DNA of 64,000 nt from Advenella sp. S44. GTDB taxonomy: Bacteria > Pseudomonadota > Gammaproteobacteria > Burkholderiales > Burkholderiaceae_B. Position numbers and translations under genes: made by a program. The stretch spans positions 1,543,173-1,607,172 of the forward strand of contig NZ_NEXS01000003.1 in assembly GCF_002810445.1 (NCBI RefSeq). The letters run 5' to 3'. How positions within the stretch are numbered: the first letter of the stretch is position 1; every line of letters begins with the position of its first letter. The notes under the pieces are model-generated. The model searched no databases. It was not told the origin of the DNA and saw only the letters and a program-made list of their open reading frames with translations. Of the stretch, positions 44,178 to 53,083 are shown in pieces.

Positions 44178-46132
44178 GATTCGTACTCTTTGACATGATG
44201 AAATTGCATAAGATACAACGCTGCCGTACGCCGCGCCGTATCGACGATCTGGCGCTCGGCGCGGCCGCGATTGTCGCAATCGAGGGCAAGGGTGCAGGCC
44301 ACTAGCCAGCGTTGCAGATGGTGTTCGTCGTTGTGCCCGTGGTACTCCAGAAACCGGAAGGCGTCTGCCGGCAGTGGCAGGCACGCCCGAAGCAGTGGCA
44401 GCAGCGCGGGAACAATTCGCTGACCAGTGCCTTCAATGATATAGATAGCGCCCAGCAATCCAATGGGGTCGGCGGTAGCCGCCAGTCCGTGCAAATAGGC
44501 GTTAAGCGCCTCGCCGCCCGGGTTTCGACGCAATGCGTCAATGTTCGTGACGGTTCCGCCCGCCTTGCGATAGTCTTCAAAAAGAATCTTGAAGTCGTTC
44601 TGTTCTTCGCCGGCATGCAGATTGATCAGATCGGCCAACGGCGCGTATTGCGCAGACAGCGAACCGGTAGCCTTGCGCATCCATCGGGTGCCTTCACGCA
44701 CTTGCGGGATCCAGTTGGCAGTCCAGTTGATATAGTCCTGGGTGTCAAAGCGACGTTCGCGCAGCGCAGCGATCAAAGGCGTGCGCCAAACACGGGAGCG
44801 GTAATCATGCCATATGGTGGCCAGCTCGCCTAGCAAGGCAGACAGCCCTTGCGGTGCCTGGGCCGGATCGTGGGGCGGGGCGATCGCTTCGGCGTCCAGT
44901 ACATCTGTCAGCCCGTGCTGCTGTTCACCGGCCGAATGGCGGTTATGGGAACCCAGATCAGGGGTCTTGGCGGGCTGACCGTTGGCGCTTGGCGTGTCTG
45001 CCGATTCGATTTCCAGCAGCATATAGGCGGTCATGAACCGACCTGATTCGGGTACATAGCAAAGGATCTGGTCACCGACAGCCGGTGTTTTGGTTTGCAG
45101 GAATTCGGCCAGCATAATCAATATTGAGGCGGCACCGGTATTGCCACGCCAGGCCAGGTTGTTGAACCAGAGTTCACGGTCGATCCCAAGGCCCGCCTGC
45201 TCCAGCAGCTCTTGGACCACCGGCATGAATTTTTCCGAAGAATAGTGACACAGAAAATGACGGATCTGAGCCGGATCTACCCATTTGTCGCGCACCAATT
45301 TGACGTACTCGTGAATGCCAATATCGAATAGATGCGGTAGCAGCCTGATGTCCTGGCGCAAGGCGAGGGCGCCATCGGCTTCTGCCTGTGCCCATGAGGG
45401 ATAGTCCAGATGGCCGCGCTGGCGATCGGCAGACAGCCCCAATTGCATGCAGACCGGATAATCGCCTGAAAAAGATCGCTGGTGTATCCATTTGAGCCGG
45501 ACGCGCAAGCCAGGCAGGATGGATTTGCCGTGCTGCTGGCTGCCCGACAGCAGCACGGCACCAGCGCCGTCGGACAACATCCAGCGCAGGAAATGTGCAT
45601 CGAAATCGGCATCGTAGCCGCGCGCAGCAAACCGTGAACGTTTAAAGAGCCGGGATGGCATCTCACTGGCCACCGCGATGCCGTGGGCGTGGTTGCCCGA
45701 TTCAATCCCCTGGGCGACAGCCTGAACAGCGGCAACCCCGGCGGCACAAATGCCATGGATAGAGACCGTCTCCATGGGCGGCGCCGCCAATTGTCCTTGA
45801 ATCATATTGGCAAAACCCGGCATGAGCGCATCGCCGCCAGAGGAGCCACTGGCAAGCAGCGAAATATCGGACAGCGTCAATTGCGCTTGGTGAAGGCAAT
45901 CGGAAATTGCGCCGGATGCCAGCATGGCATTGGTATGAGTCGTATTGCCGTTGGCATCTATTGCGTAATAGCGCTGTTTAATACCATTTTCGGCAAGAAT
46001 GCGGCGCTTGATCCGCCCTGAAAGCCGATTGAGCGGCGCAATGAAGTCGTCCACCCGCTCGTTGTTTACCGGCTCGCCGGGCAGAAACCAACTGGCTTGC
46101 TGCAGAAACACATGGTCAAATTGGATAGGCAT
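44174..46132 (-). CDS. Beta-ketoacyl synthase III fused to a heme-oxygenase-like putative di-iron domain
   Basis: 652 residues. The N-terminal part (about 1-380) is a FabH-like ketosynthase: the Cys-His-Asn triad is visible as GICAAGV (C129), CHYSSEKF (H296) and RGNTGAAS (N331). A Gly/Pro/His-rich linker (about 385-430) follows. The C-terminal part (about 430-652) looks like the heme-oxygenase-like di-iron oxidase fold, with likely metal ligands in LHAGEEQNDF (H506, E509/E510), IIEGTGQR (E567) and EYHGHNDEHH (H600, D602, H604/H605). The fold includes UndA-type fatty-acid-decarboxylating oxidases, so condensation followed by oxidation of the product is a reasonable reading, not a demonstrated one. 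The start at the ATG at 46132 lies 10 bases after the desaturase stop. Confidence 0.82.
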   Translation of the reverse strand: MPIQFDHVFLQQASWFLPGEPVNNERVDDFIAPLNRLSGRIKRRILAENGIKQRYYAIDANGNTTHTNAMLASGAISDCLHQAQLTLSDISLLASGSSGGDALMPGFANMIQGQLAAPPMETVSIHGICAAGVAAVQAVAQGIESGNHAHGIAVASEMPSRLFKRSRFAARGYDADFDAHFLRWMLSDGAGAVLLSGSQQHGKSILPGLRVRLKWIHQRSFSGDYPVCMQLGLSADRQRGHLDYPSWAQAEADGALALRQDIRLLPHLFDIGIHEYVKLVRDKWVDPAQIRHFLCHYSSEKFMPVVQELLEQAGLGIDRELWFNNLAWRGNTGAASILIMLAEFLQTKTPAVGDQILCYVPESGRFMTAYMLLEIESADTPSANGQPAKTPDLGSHNRHSAGEQQHGLTDVLDAEAIAPPHDPAQAPQGLSALLGELATIWHDYRSRVWRTPLIAALRERRFDTQDYINWTANWIPQVREGTRWMRKATGSLSAQYAPLADLINLHAGEEQNDFKILFEDYRKAGGTVTNIDALRRNPGGEALNAYLHGLAATADPIGLLGAIYIIEGTGQRIVPALLPLLRACLPLPADAFRFLEYHGHNDEHHLQRWLVACTLALDCDNRGRAERQIVDTARRTAALYLMQFHHVKEYES

Positions 46133-46142
46133 AGTCAGGCGA

Positions 46143-47111
46143 TCAAAAAGAGAAGGGGGGTAGGCGGCCGGCATTGACGCGCATCAGTGATTGACTGCGA
46201 AAGCGCTGGCTGAAGGCACCCATAATAAAAGTGCGCAACATATAGATCATCAGTCCGCGTTCGAGCAGGGCCGGGTGTATTCGGGCACGATACCGGGACG
46301 CGTGCAAATGGGTCAACTGCGACCAGTGAGCACGGGAGTGTTCGTGGTGCGCAGTATGCAGGCCAATGTTAAATAGCAGGGGATTGACCCAGTCCGCGAA
46401 ATTGCGCGCGTACGCGAAACACGGGTCGGGCCGGCGGCCTTGCGCCGAACCATCGGCATGAGCGTGCTGCAGATAATTGGTAGCGAGCAGCCAGTGCAAT
46501 CCATGCAGTTGTGGAATTATGACAAACAGCATGGCTTTGCCCGGGTTGATGCTCAAGAGCGTTGCCCACAACAGCAGCCAGAGCGCATATTGTCTGAGAC
46601 AATATCGCCAGACGCCTGGCCGATAGCGATGCAGTCTGCCCAGCCAACGATATACGCAGGGATACAGCACACCAATTGCCTGGAATGGATGCAGCAAGTA
46701 TCCACTCAGGCAATTGGTATCCCCGTCGGAAAACTGATAGGTTCGTGCCGTGTCCAGTTCTCCGTGCTTATACCGGTGGTGATTGGCTACATGCGTAGGA
46801 TAAAAAACACAGCTGGGATGTCCCTGCAGCAGCGTGACAAGTAGATCGGTAATGCGATTTGCACGCTTGCTGTGCCACATACGCAGGTGAGTGTGGTTGT
46901 GATGGATAACACCGATTCCCAGGGTCAGGAACAGCAGAATGGCATACAGTCCAATAGAAAAACCATAGAACCATTGCCAGGCAACGATTGCCGGAAACAC
47001 CGACATATACAGCAGGCTTTGCCAATCCCTGGCATATTTCAGGCGAGGCAGCGTGAATCGCGGGTGACGGACGTTGCGCCGCTGGTCGGCGTTGTGATGC
47101 ACTGGCTTCAT
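46143..47111 (-). CDS. Membrane fatty acid desaturase in the ketosynthase cluster
   Basis: 322 residues. Histidine boxes HNHTH (about 71-75), HVANHH (about 107-112) and HTAHHEH (about 254-260) define the membrane di-iron desaturase family, with hydrophobic segments between. It is unlike the desaturase at 1900 (different box spacing). It shares a 4-base ATGA overlap with the sterol-desaturase-family gene upstream and is followed after 10 bases by the ketosynthase gene. It probably desaturates the acyl precursor or product of this pathway. Confidence 0.88.
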   Translation of the reverse strand: MKPVHHNADQRRNVRHPRFTLPRLKYARDWQSLLYMSVFPAIVAWQWFYGFSIGLYAILLFLTLGIGVIHHNHTHLRMWHSKRANRITDLLVTLLQGHPSCVFYPTHVANHHRYKHGELDTARTYQFSDGDTNCLSGYLLHPFQAIGVLYPCVYRWLGRLHRYRPGVWRYCLRQYALWLLLWATLLSINPGKAMLFVIIPQLHGLHWLLATNYLQHAHADGSAQGRRPDPCFAYARNFADWVNPLLFNIGLHTAHHEHSRAHWSQLTHLHASRYRARIHPALLERGLMIYMLRTFIMGAFSQRFRSQSLMRVNAGRLPPFSF

Positions 47112-47896
47112 GCTGCACCTGTGTCCATGGGCTTGGCCAGCCTGGGTTCCGTTGCCCGGCTGATGACAGCCTGTGCGGCATCGGCATCCAGTCGCGTGCC
47201 GAACAGTCGATCCATAAATGTGAACTGGAAACCGTAGTTGCCGTTATAGCAGGCGTGGTGCAAATGATGACGGCGACTTGCAGCAAACCAATGCGTGTAC
47301 GAGACAGCCGGGACGAAATCGTAATTGGCATGACCCACACAATTGAAGAACAGGCTGAAAAGCGGTACAGAAAATAAAGCCCAGAAGCTGAAATCATGCA
47401 CCACCATTGGCAACAGGATCACATTGCCCAGCATTAGCGCTTCAACAGGATGAAAACTATAGGTCGCAAACGGCGTGGTGACGACAGAGCGATGATGCGG
47501 CAAATGAAACTTTCGCAACCATCGGCTATGCAACAGTCGATGGTTAATCCAGAAATGGACATCATTCCATATCGCAAGCGCGAAAATTTCAAGGAAAATC
47601 TGCCATCCGGAGGGATTAACCGCCAGAGAGGCCCAGCGCAGTTGCAGCAATCCCCAGGGGAATATCATGCCTACACCGAAAATAAGGATGGATAAGCCAG
47701 ACAAGGCAAATTCGTGGCGTAGCTGGGCAGCCGTTAACGGCCGGGGGTCCAGGACCTGACCGACTCCCAGGGCTGGCAGCACATGTCGGGTTAACACCCA
47801 GGCCATGCCACCGAAGAGCACATAAATTCCGCCAAAAAACAGTAGCCCCCACAGGATCACGTGCGACGCGGATAGTGATTGAAAAACTTGACCCAT
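47108..47896 (-). CDS. Sterol desaturase/fatty acid hydroxylase family protein
   Basis: 262 residues. Membrane di-iron oxygenase with the eight-histidine pattern: HFWINHRLLH (about 120-129), FHLPHH (about 136-141), then GHANYDF, THWF and RRHHLHH (about 215-221). The N-terminal third holds hydrophobic helices. The family hydroxylates or desaturates lipid substrates. It is the first gene of the coupled four-gene cluster. No Shine-Dalgarno is obvious at the ATG at 47896. Confidence 0.88.
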   Translation of the reverse strand: MGQVFQSLSASHVILWGLLFFGGIYVLFGGMAWVLTRHVLPALGVGQVLDPRPLTAAQLRHEFALSGLSILIFGVGMIFPWGLLQLRWASLAVNPSGWQIFLEIFALAIWNDVHFWINHRLLHSRWLRKFHLPHHRSVVTTPFATYSFHPVEALMLGNVILLPMVVHDFSFWALFSVPLFSLFFNCVGHANYDFVPAVSYTHWFAASRRHHLHHACYNGNYGFQFTFMDRLFGTRLDADAAQAVISRATEPRLAKPMDTGAA

Positions 47897-48165
47897 ATTG
47901 TACGAAAGCGCTTATAAATACTCTATACGTTGCTGATATTGCTGAGGTTGCATAATCAGCGCCCATGAACGCCTTGATTTTTATTTCGCGTCAATGATAG
48001 CCGGTATTCAGGCATTTTGGTACGATGCGCAGGCAAATCGTCGGCATATACGATAGCCGGCGATCGTAAAGAAGCGTTTGGGCGGATCGATATCGGCGGG
48101 TAGAACGCGGCAATGTAACTATCCCGTAGAAACTGCTCATGTGAATAAAAGGCCAAAATTTACAA
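47897..48165. other. Intergenic region before the IS remnant
   Basis: 269 bases between the sterol-desaturase gene and a degraded transposase gene. It contains the promoter side of the lipid cluster. Short open frames are present on both strands but none resembles a known protein. The 167 bases after the remnant (48427-48593) likewise show nothing I can identify. Confidence 0.4.
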
Positions 48166-48426
48166 ATGCGCATGATCATGGAACACGAAATCAAACGTTG
48201 GACGACCAACCGTAAAAAGTCCACTGGTATTGGAGATTATTCACGGTAAAACCACCGTGGCAGAAGCCAGCTGCTCTTATGAGTGCCGCCGTCCGAGGTG
48301 GAAACTGGGTAGATGATGTCAAACGTGGTATGGAGAACGCTTTGCGGCCCAAACCTTTGAATATTGCAGAACAATATGGACGCCAAATCTTAGGCTTACG
48401 ATCAGCCTATGCGAAGGAGCGCTGGT
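48166..48426 (+). pseudogene. Degraded IS3-family orfA (transposase helix-turn-helix protein)
   Basis: Translated piecewise, the DNA gives MEHEIKRWTTNRK, then after a frameshift LVLEIIHGKTTVAEAS, and after another shift WVDDVKRGMENAL, LNIAEQYGRQILGLRSAY. These are consecutive parts of an IS3-type orfA protein. At least two frameshifts (near 48222 and around 48280-48300) break it, and the expected C terminus and orfB are missing. It is an inactive remnant at the left edge of the accessory block. Frameshift positions are approximate. Confidence 0.75.
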
Positions 48427-48593
48427 TTACGGATCTGTGGCAGATCTGGTCAGCTTGGTCCTGGAGGTCAGCTGCAACACCCGGTAACTACCGGGCTGGC
48501 AGTTATCTTGCCCCGACAGGGCCACGACTGCCACCGGCGCGTTTGGACAGGTGCTGGTCTCCTGATTGGATATGGGCCGAGAAATAGTCCTCA

Positions 48594-49826
48594 CTAAATG
48601 ATCCTTTTTGCTTCAAGCAGGTCGATTTCTTCATCAGATAAGTTCACCAAGCGCTGCAATATTTCGCGGCTATGTTCCCCTGGACGAGGAGCTGGAGAGT
48701 CGTAAATGGCCTTTGTATTGCTGAATTTTATCGGATATCCAGGTCCCTTTGCCAAGACCTCAGTTTGGGTCATGGGATTCCACAACGGTTGTATCATGTC
48801 TCGATCGTACAGTTGCCGCCAATTCATCACATCTGCAATAGTCCGTACCGGGCTATTAGGTATTTTTAGCTCATTCAATAGAGTGCGAATCTCGTCCGTT
48901 GATCTCGTGCGAGTCCATTCCGAAACCACTTGATCAACTTCGCAATTATGCGCAATACGCCATCCCAGATTCATCATATTGTCATCATTCGATAGATCTT
49001 CGCGTGCCATCGCGCGCAGCAGTGTTTTCCATTCAGAATCGGTCACAGCTCCCAGAGCTATAAAACCGTCCTTCGTGCGATAGGAATTGAACGGAGAAAA
49101 TCTCATTATCCTGTTGCCTTGTCTATGCTCAAGTCCAAGCTCCGTGTAGCAGTCGACTGGTTCATCGAACATCAACGCAAAAAGACAGTCAGCCATAGAG
49201 ACATCAATGGACTGCCCCTGGCCGGTACGTTGCCGATGAAACAATGCCGCGACAATCCCATAGGCGGCAAAGACACCAGAAATAGCGTCCGATAATGGCG
49301 ATCCAGCCTTTACCGGTTCGCAACCAGCATGTCCCGTAAGATTCATAAGGCCTACGCCGGCCTGCACCATGAGGTCATAAGCCTTTAGGTTTCGGTCTGC
49401 ACCGGTAGATCCGTAGCCCGTTAATGAACAATAAATGACATTGGGATTTACTGCAGACAAGCTTGCGTAATCAATGCCCAGTCGATTGGCGACGCCCGCA
49501 CTAAAATTATCTATCACTACATCTGCACGCTCGACCATTTTCAGAAACAATCGTTTTCCTTCGGGCGATTTCAAATCCAGAGTGACTGACTTTTTACCTC
49601 TGGCACGTTTCAGATAAGCAATGCCCATATCGTCTTGTGTTTGGCGAAAAAAAGAAACGCCTTGCTGACCTGCAAAGGGAGGTGAAAATGCGGTTGGATC
49701 ACCTGTTTTAGGATCGTCAATTTTAATAACTTCAGCACCAAGTCCGGCTAACAACAGCGTAGCTTGAGGTCCGGAAAAAAAGCGAGTCAGGTCAAGCACG
49801 ACAGTGTCTGAAAGTATTTTTTGCAT
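48594..49826 (-). CDS. Family III (CaiB/BaiF) CoA-transferase
   Basis: 410 residues. It would move CoA between carboxylic acids through an aspartyl-CoA thioester. Visible features are VVLDLTRFFSGPQATLLLAGLGAEVIKID at the N terminus, VIDNFSAGV, and the catalytic aspartate D151 in LKAYDLMVQAG, then GQGQSIDVSMAD. It is single on the minus strand, next to a LysR gene on the same strand. The second CoA-transferase at 51788 is only distantly alike, so two different acids may be activated. Substrates are unknown. Confidence 0.92.
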   Translation of the reverse strand: MQKILSDTVVLDLTRFFSGPQATLLLAGLGAEVIKIDDPKTGDPTAFSPPFAGQQGVSFFRQTQDDMGIAYLKRARGKKSVTLDLKSPEGKRLFLKMVERADVVIDNFSAGVANRLGIDYASLSAVNPNVIYCSLTGYGSTGADRNLKAYDLMVQAGVGLMNLTGHAGCEPVKAGSPLSDAISGVFAAYGIVAALFHRQRTGQGQSIDVSMADCLFALMFDEPVDCYTELGLEHRQGNRIMRFSPFNSYRTKDGFIALGAVTDSEWKTLLRAMAREDLSNDDNMMNLGWRIAHNCEVDQVVSEWTRTRSTDEIRTLLNELKIPNSPVRTIADVMNWRQLYDRDMIQPLWNPMTQTEVLAKGPGYPIKFSNTKAIYDSPAPRPGEHSREILQRLVNLSDEEIDLLEAKRII

Positions 49827-49932
49827 AAAACGGCCTCCTCGTTTGATGAAGGTATTCTACGCAGTGTGTCCGAAGGCTAGATAATATGACTTTGCGCTAG
49901 GGCTATATACAAATGCGATGGCTTATCTGTCA

Positions 49933-50916
49933 TTAAACCAATTCGCGCGGGCCGTGAATGGATGTTGCGCCGGACCAGTTCCCACTGAGAATGCAGCTGT
50001 TGACAAGTTCTGGAATAAGCGCGGCCACACATTCTGCAGCGGTTCCGTATCCGACAATATCTGATATGCATAGTGACAGCCTTCGCTTGAGTCCTCGCCC
50101 TTCGATCGACCTGGCACGGATGCTGGTGTCTTTATTTTTACTTACCATCGCAGACTTGGACAAGATAGTAGAGGCATAGCCGCTTTCTACGATGGATTGA
50201 ATCGTAGAAAGTGAATCGATTTCCGCAACGATATTGAGTTTGTATCCTTGGGCATTGAATGCATCGTCTATCAGTTGACGTGTCAGGTTAGCCTGCCCAG
50301 GAAGAACCAGTCCAACTTTGGATGCTTTCTCAAAGCTGATTGTTGTCGAATTGGCGTCATTCTCCTGCAGTTTGCTTAATAAGAACAGTTGTTCTTCCAG
50401 TAGCGGCATCCAGCGCAAATGTGATGGTTGTGTTTTGTCACCATTAATAAACTTATGATTATCTGATGGGGCTTCGAAAAGCAGGCTCATTTCTATTCTA
50501 CCGTTGGTTACCAACTCCTGCAGATGCCCGCTCAAACTTTCAACTATTCGCAATTGGATATCCGGGTAACGATCCTGGACTGTGCTGATCAGAGGGCCGG
50601 CCAGGACGTTTGCTGCACTGGTTGGAACTCCTATGGAGACTGGACCTGCTGGTTTGGTTCCAATATTAACAACATCATGCCGCAACCTGTCGATCTGGCG
50701 CAGAACAGCCTGTGCATGCAAATAGAGAGACTCTCCGGCCTTTGTTGTAGTGACTCCGCGTACGCTTCGGGTCAGCACTTTGACGCCTAATTCTTCTTCC
50801 AGTTTGGTGATCTGAGCGCTTAACGCTGGCTGAGCAATGTAAAGATCTTTCGCTGCGCGAGAGACACTACCCAATTCCACAATTCGTATGAAATATCTAA
50901 GTTGTCTGAGTTCCAT
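49933..50916 (-). CDS. LysR-family transcriptional regulator
   Basis: 327 residues. The N-terminal helix-turn-helix has LRQLRYFIRIVELGSVSRAAKDLYIAQPALSAQITKLEEELG, a highly typical LysR opening of the NAC/Cbl-like group (LRQLRYF). The effector domain starts at about 90. It is divergent from the GST/CoA-transferase/Bug/isomerase gene set at 51057-54689 and is their likely regulator. An inverted repeat with LysR-site geometry lies just upstream. Confidence 0.92.
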   Translation of the reverse strand: MELRQLRYFIRIVELGSVSRAAKDLYIAQPALSAQITKLEEELGVKVLTRSVRGVTTTKAGESLYLHAQAVLRQIDRLRHDVVNIGTKPAGPVSIGVPTSAANVLAGPLISTVQDRYPDIQLRIVESLSGHLQELVTNGRIEMSLLFEAPSDNHKFINGDKTQPSHLRWMPLLEEQLFLLSKLQENDANSTTISFEKASKVGLVLPGQANLTRQLIDDAFNAQGYKLNIVAEIDSLSTIQSIVESGYASTILSKSAMVSKNKDTSIRARSIEGRGLKRRLSLCISDIVGYGTAAECVAALIPELVNSCILSGNWSGATSIHGPRELV

Positions 50917-50930
50917 TGTGGTCCGTTATT

Positions 50931-50947
50931 AGCACTACGGTCGTGCT
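50931..50947. promoter_or_regulatory. Candidate LysR binding site
   Basis: AGCAC-N7-GTGCT (50931-50935 with 50943-50947), loosely extended by flanking AT. It is 15 bases from the LysR start in the 140-base divergent region. It has the T-N11-A geometry within the interrupted dyad, as expected of LysR sites. Confidence 0.45.
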
Positions 50948-51056
50948 GTTATAGCTTTGAGATATACCGCAATCTGAATGCCATATTATCCGAAACCATA
51001 ACGCTCGTCTATTATTAAAACCGTTTATTACAGCAATGATTTGGCATATCAATACC

Positions 51057-51791
51057 ATGATTAAACTCTATTTCTGGTCAACCCCAAACGCGTACAAGAT
51101 CTCTATTCTGCTAGAGGAGCTTACATTGCCGTATGAGGTAGTACCGATACATATTGGCAAGGGTGAGCAGTTTTCTTCCGAATTTCTACGCATCAGTCCG
51201 AATAATAAAATTCCGGCTATTGTCGATACATGCGGGCCCGATGGCAAGACCATTTCGCTATTCGAATCGGGTGCAATCATGATCTACCTCGCCGATAAAG
51301 TATCAAGCGAGCTATATCCACGCGATTGTGCAAATCGATACAGCGTCCTGCAATGGCTGATGTTTCAAATGGGCGGAATCGGCCCCATGCTAGGCCAAGC
51401 ACATCACTTCAGAAAATACGCACCAGAAGTCATTGATTATGCGGTCAATCGATATACCAACGAGGCCCACCGCATATATGGTGTGTTAGACCGCCGACTA
51501 TGCGAAACCGAATACTTGGGTGGAGGAAACTACTCGCTTGCCGATATTGCCACCTATCCGTGGCTACGCCCATACAAGTGGCAAGGGCAGAATATTGAAC
51601 AGTGGCCAAACCTGCAGCGCTGGTTTAGCGCTGTCAGAGCCCGTCCTGCCGTTCAGCGAGGCCTTGCGGTTCTCGCAGATAAAGTCGATAGAACTGGTGC
51701 AAAGCCTGACGGCGAGCGGTGGAATAATTTGTTCGGCGACACGCAAGTTACACAAGGTGCGTCTGTGTCTGGTTCAGGAGATGAGTCATGA
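51057..51791 (+). CDS. Glutathione S-transferase family protein
   Basis: 244 residues. The N-terminal LYFWSTPNAYKISILLEEL, SPNNKIPAIVD and FESGAIMIYLADK, and the C-terminal QMGGIGPMLGQAHHF and SLADIATYPWL, closely parallel the GST at 21691. The start is the ATG at 51057; an in-frame ATG at 51036 would add seven residues, and neither has a strong ribosome-binding site. The C-terminal about 25 residues are extra compared with the paralogue. It overlaps the CoA-transferase gene by 4 bases. In this operon it may act as a glutathione-dependent isomerase or lyase in catabolism; this is inference. Confidence 0.9.
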   Translation: MIKLYFWSTPNAYKISILLEELTLPYEVVPIHIGKGEQFSSEFLRISPNNKIPAIVDTCGPDGKTISLFESGAIMIYLADKVSSELYPRDCANRYSVLQWLMFQMGGIGPMLGQAHHFRKYAPEVIDYAVNRYTNEAHRIYGVLDRRLCETEYLGGGNYSLADIATYPWLRPYKWQGQNIEQWPNLQRWFSAVRARPAVQRGLAVLADKVDRTGAKPDGERWNNLFGDTQVTQGASVSGSGDES

Positions 51792-53044
51792 AGAATATGA
51801 ATTCAATGCTTCAAGGATATCGAGTCCTTGATATGACACAAATTGTCGCTGGCCCCACGTGCAGTCGCATCATGGCCGAGCTTGGGGCTGATGTTGTCAA
51901 ACTGGAGCTGGCACCTTATGGAGACCGCACCCGATTCGGAGGCCTGAAACCGCGTGACCCAATCCATAAAGGGTCCTCGCAAAGCACATACTTTTTTCAG
52001 CATAATCATTCGAAGAAAAGTCTGGCATTAGATTGGAAGCATCCGAAAGGGCAGGCTCTGTTGCGTGCCTTGATTCCACATTTCGATGTGCTTGTCGAGA
52101 ACTTCAGCCCCGGAGTCATGGCACGTGCAGGGTTGGCGTATGAGGATCTAAAGGCGCTTAATCCGCGTTTGGTAATGTGCTCCATTTCACTAGCGGGACA
52201 AACCGGCCCTTTGAGTCAAAAACCGGGTTACGACTATATTGCCCAGGCATATGCAGGTATCACGGATCTGATTGGAGACCCTCAAGGGGACCCAGCGCTT
52301 ATCACCATGGCTATGGGAGATACGGCCACCGGAATCTCCGCGGCGATGGCTATCGGATATGCACTTTTAAATCGCGAGCGAACCGGCTGTGGGCAATATG
52401 TAGAGGCTACGTTACTGGATACTTATTTTCAAATGCACGAAGTAGCCATACCCAGAGTTTCGCTGCGCAAAAACTATACACCCAAACGTACGGGATCTCA
52501 GCATCCGGATGGTGGGCCGACGGGCGTTTTCAAGTGCGCTGACGGAAGTTATATTGCTCTGGCTATATTGCCGCATCAATGGGAAGCCTTTGTCAAAGCG
52601 TTGGATGCGCCCGAATTATTGACGGACCCGCGGTACGCCACTGCACCGCTAAGGCGTGATAACAACGAAAGCTTGAAAGACAAACTGGAAACATGGCTTG
52701 GCAGTTTCGGCCGTCGCGATGAGGCATTGGCAGAACTTGAAAAATATCGCATTCCCTGTGCTCCTGTGCTAACGCTAAACGAAGCGATGGAACATCCTCA
52801 CCTCAAACAACGAAACACCATCCGCAGCGTACAGGACGAAGGGTTGGGTGAATTTCAGATTCCTGGCCTGCCGGTCACATTTTCGGATTGGGAGCCAAAA
52901 GATAAATTGCGGGCAGACTTGTTGGGTCAACACAATGAGAGTGTGCTACGTGACGTGCTAAACATGTCGGAAAACGATATTGAACACTTATACGAAGAGG
53001 GCGTGCTTATCAAGGATAAAAAAAGTCGGAACTGCACTGTTTGA
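51788..53044 (+). CDS. Family III (CaiB/BaiF) CoA-transferase
   Basis: 418 residues. Visible features are YRVLDMTQIVAGPTCSRIMAELGADVVKLE, VENFSPGVMARAGL and the catalytic aspartate D149 in KPGYDYIAQAYAGI, followed by DTATGISAAMAIGYALLNRERTG. It overlaps the GST gene by 4 bases (ATGA). With the Bug receptor and the DsbA-fold isomerase downstream it forms a plus-strand catabolic unit: uptake of an acid, CoA activation and ring or double-bond isomerisation. The substrate is unknown. Confidence 0.92.
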   Translation: MKNMNSMLQGYRVLDMTQIVAGPTCSRIMAELGADVVKLELAPYGDRTRFGGLKPRDPIHKGSSQSTYFFQHNHSKKSLALDWKHPKGQALLRALIPHFDVLVENFSPGVMARAGLAYEDLKALNPRLVMCSISLAGQTGPLSQKPGYDYIAQAYAGITDLIGDPQGDPALITMAMGDTATGISAAMAIGYALLNRERTGCGQYVEATLLDTYFQMHEVAIPRVSLRKNYTPKRTGSQHPDGGPTGVFKCADGSYIALAILPHQWEAFVKALDAPELLTDPRYATAPLRRDNNESLKDKLETWLGSFGRRDEALAELEKYRIPCAPVLTLNEAMEHPHLKQRNTIRSVQDEGLGEFQIPGLPVTFSDWEPKDKLRADLLGQHNESVLRDVLNMSENDIEHLYEEGVLIKDKKSRNCTV

Positions 53045-53083
53045 GCCCATAGGATTTTAAAACCAATCATGGAGGAGACAACC

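Noticed and set aside
48279..48587. Intact 102-residue protein
   Set aside because: The first half is an out-of-frame continuation of the degraded IS3 orfA and the second half resembles nothing; it is part of a remnant.
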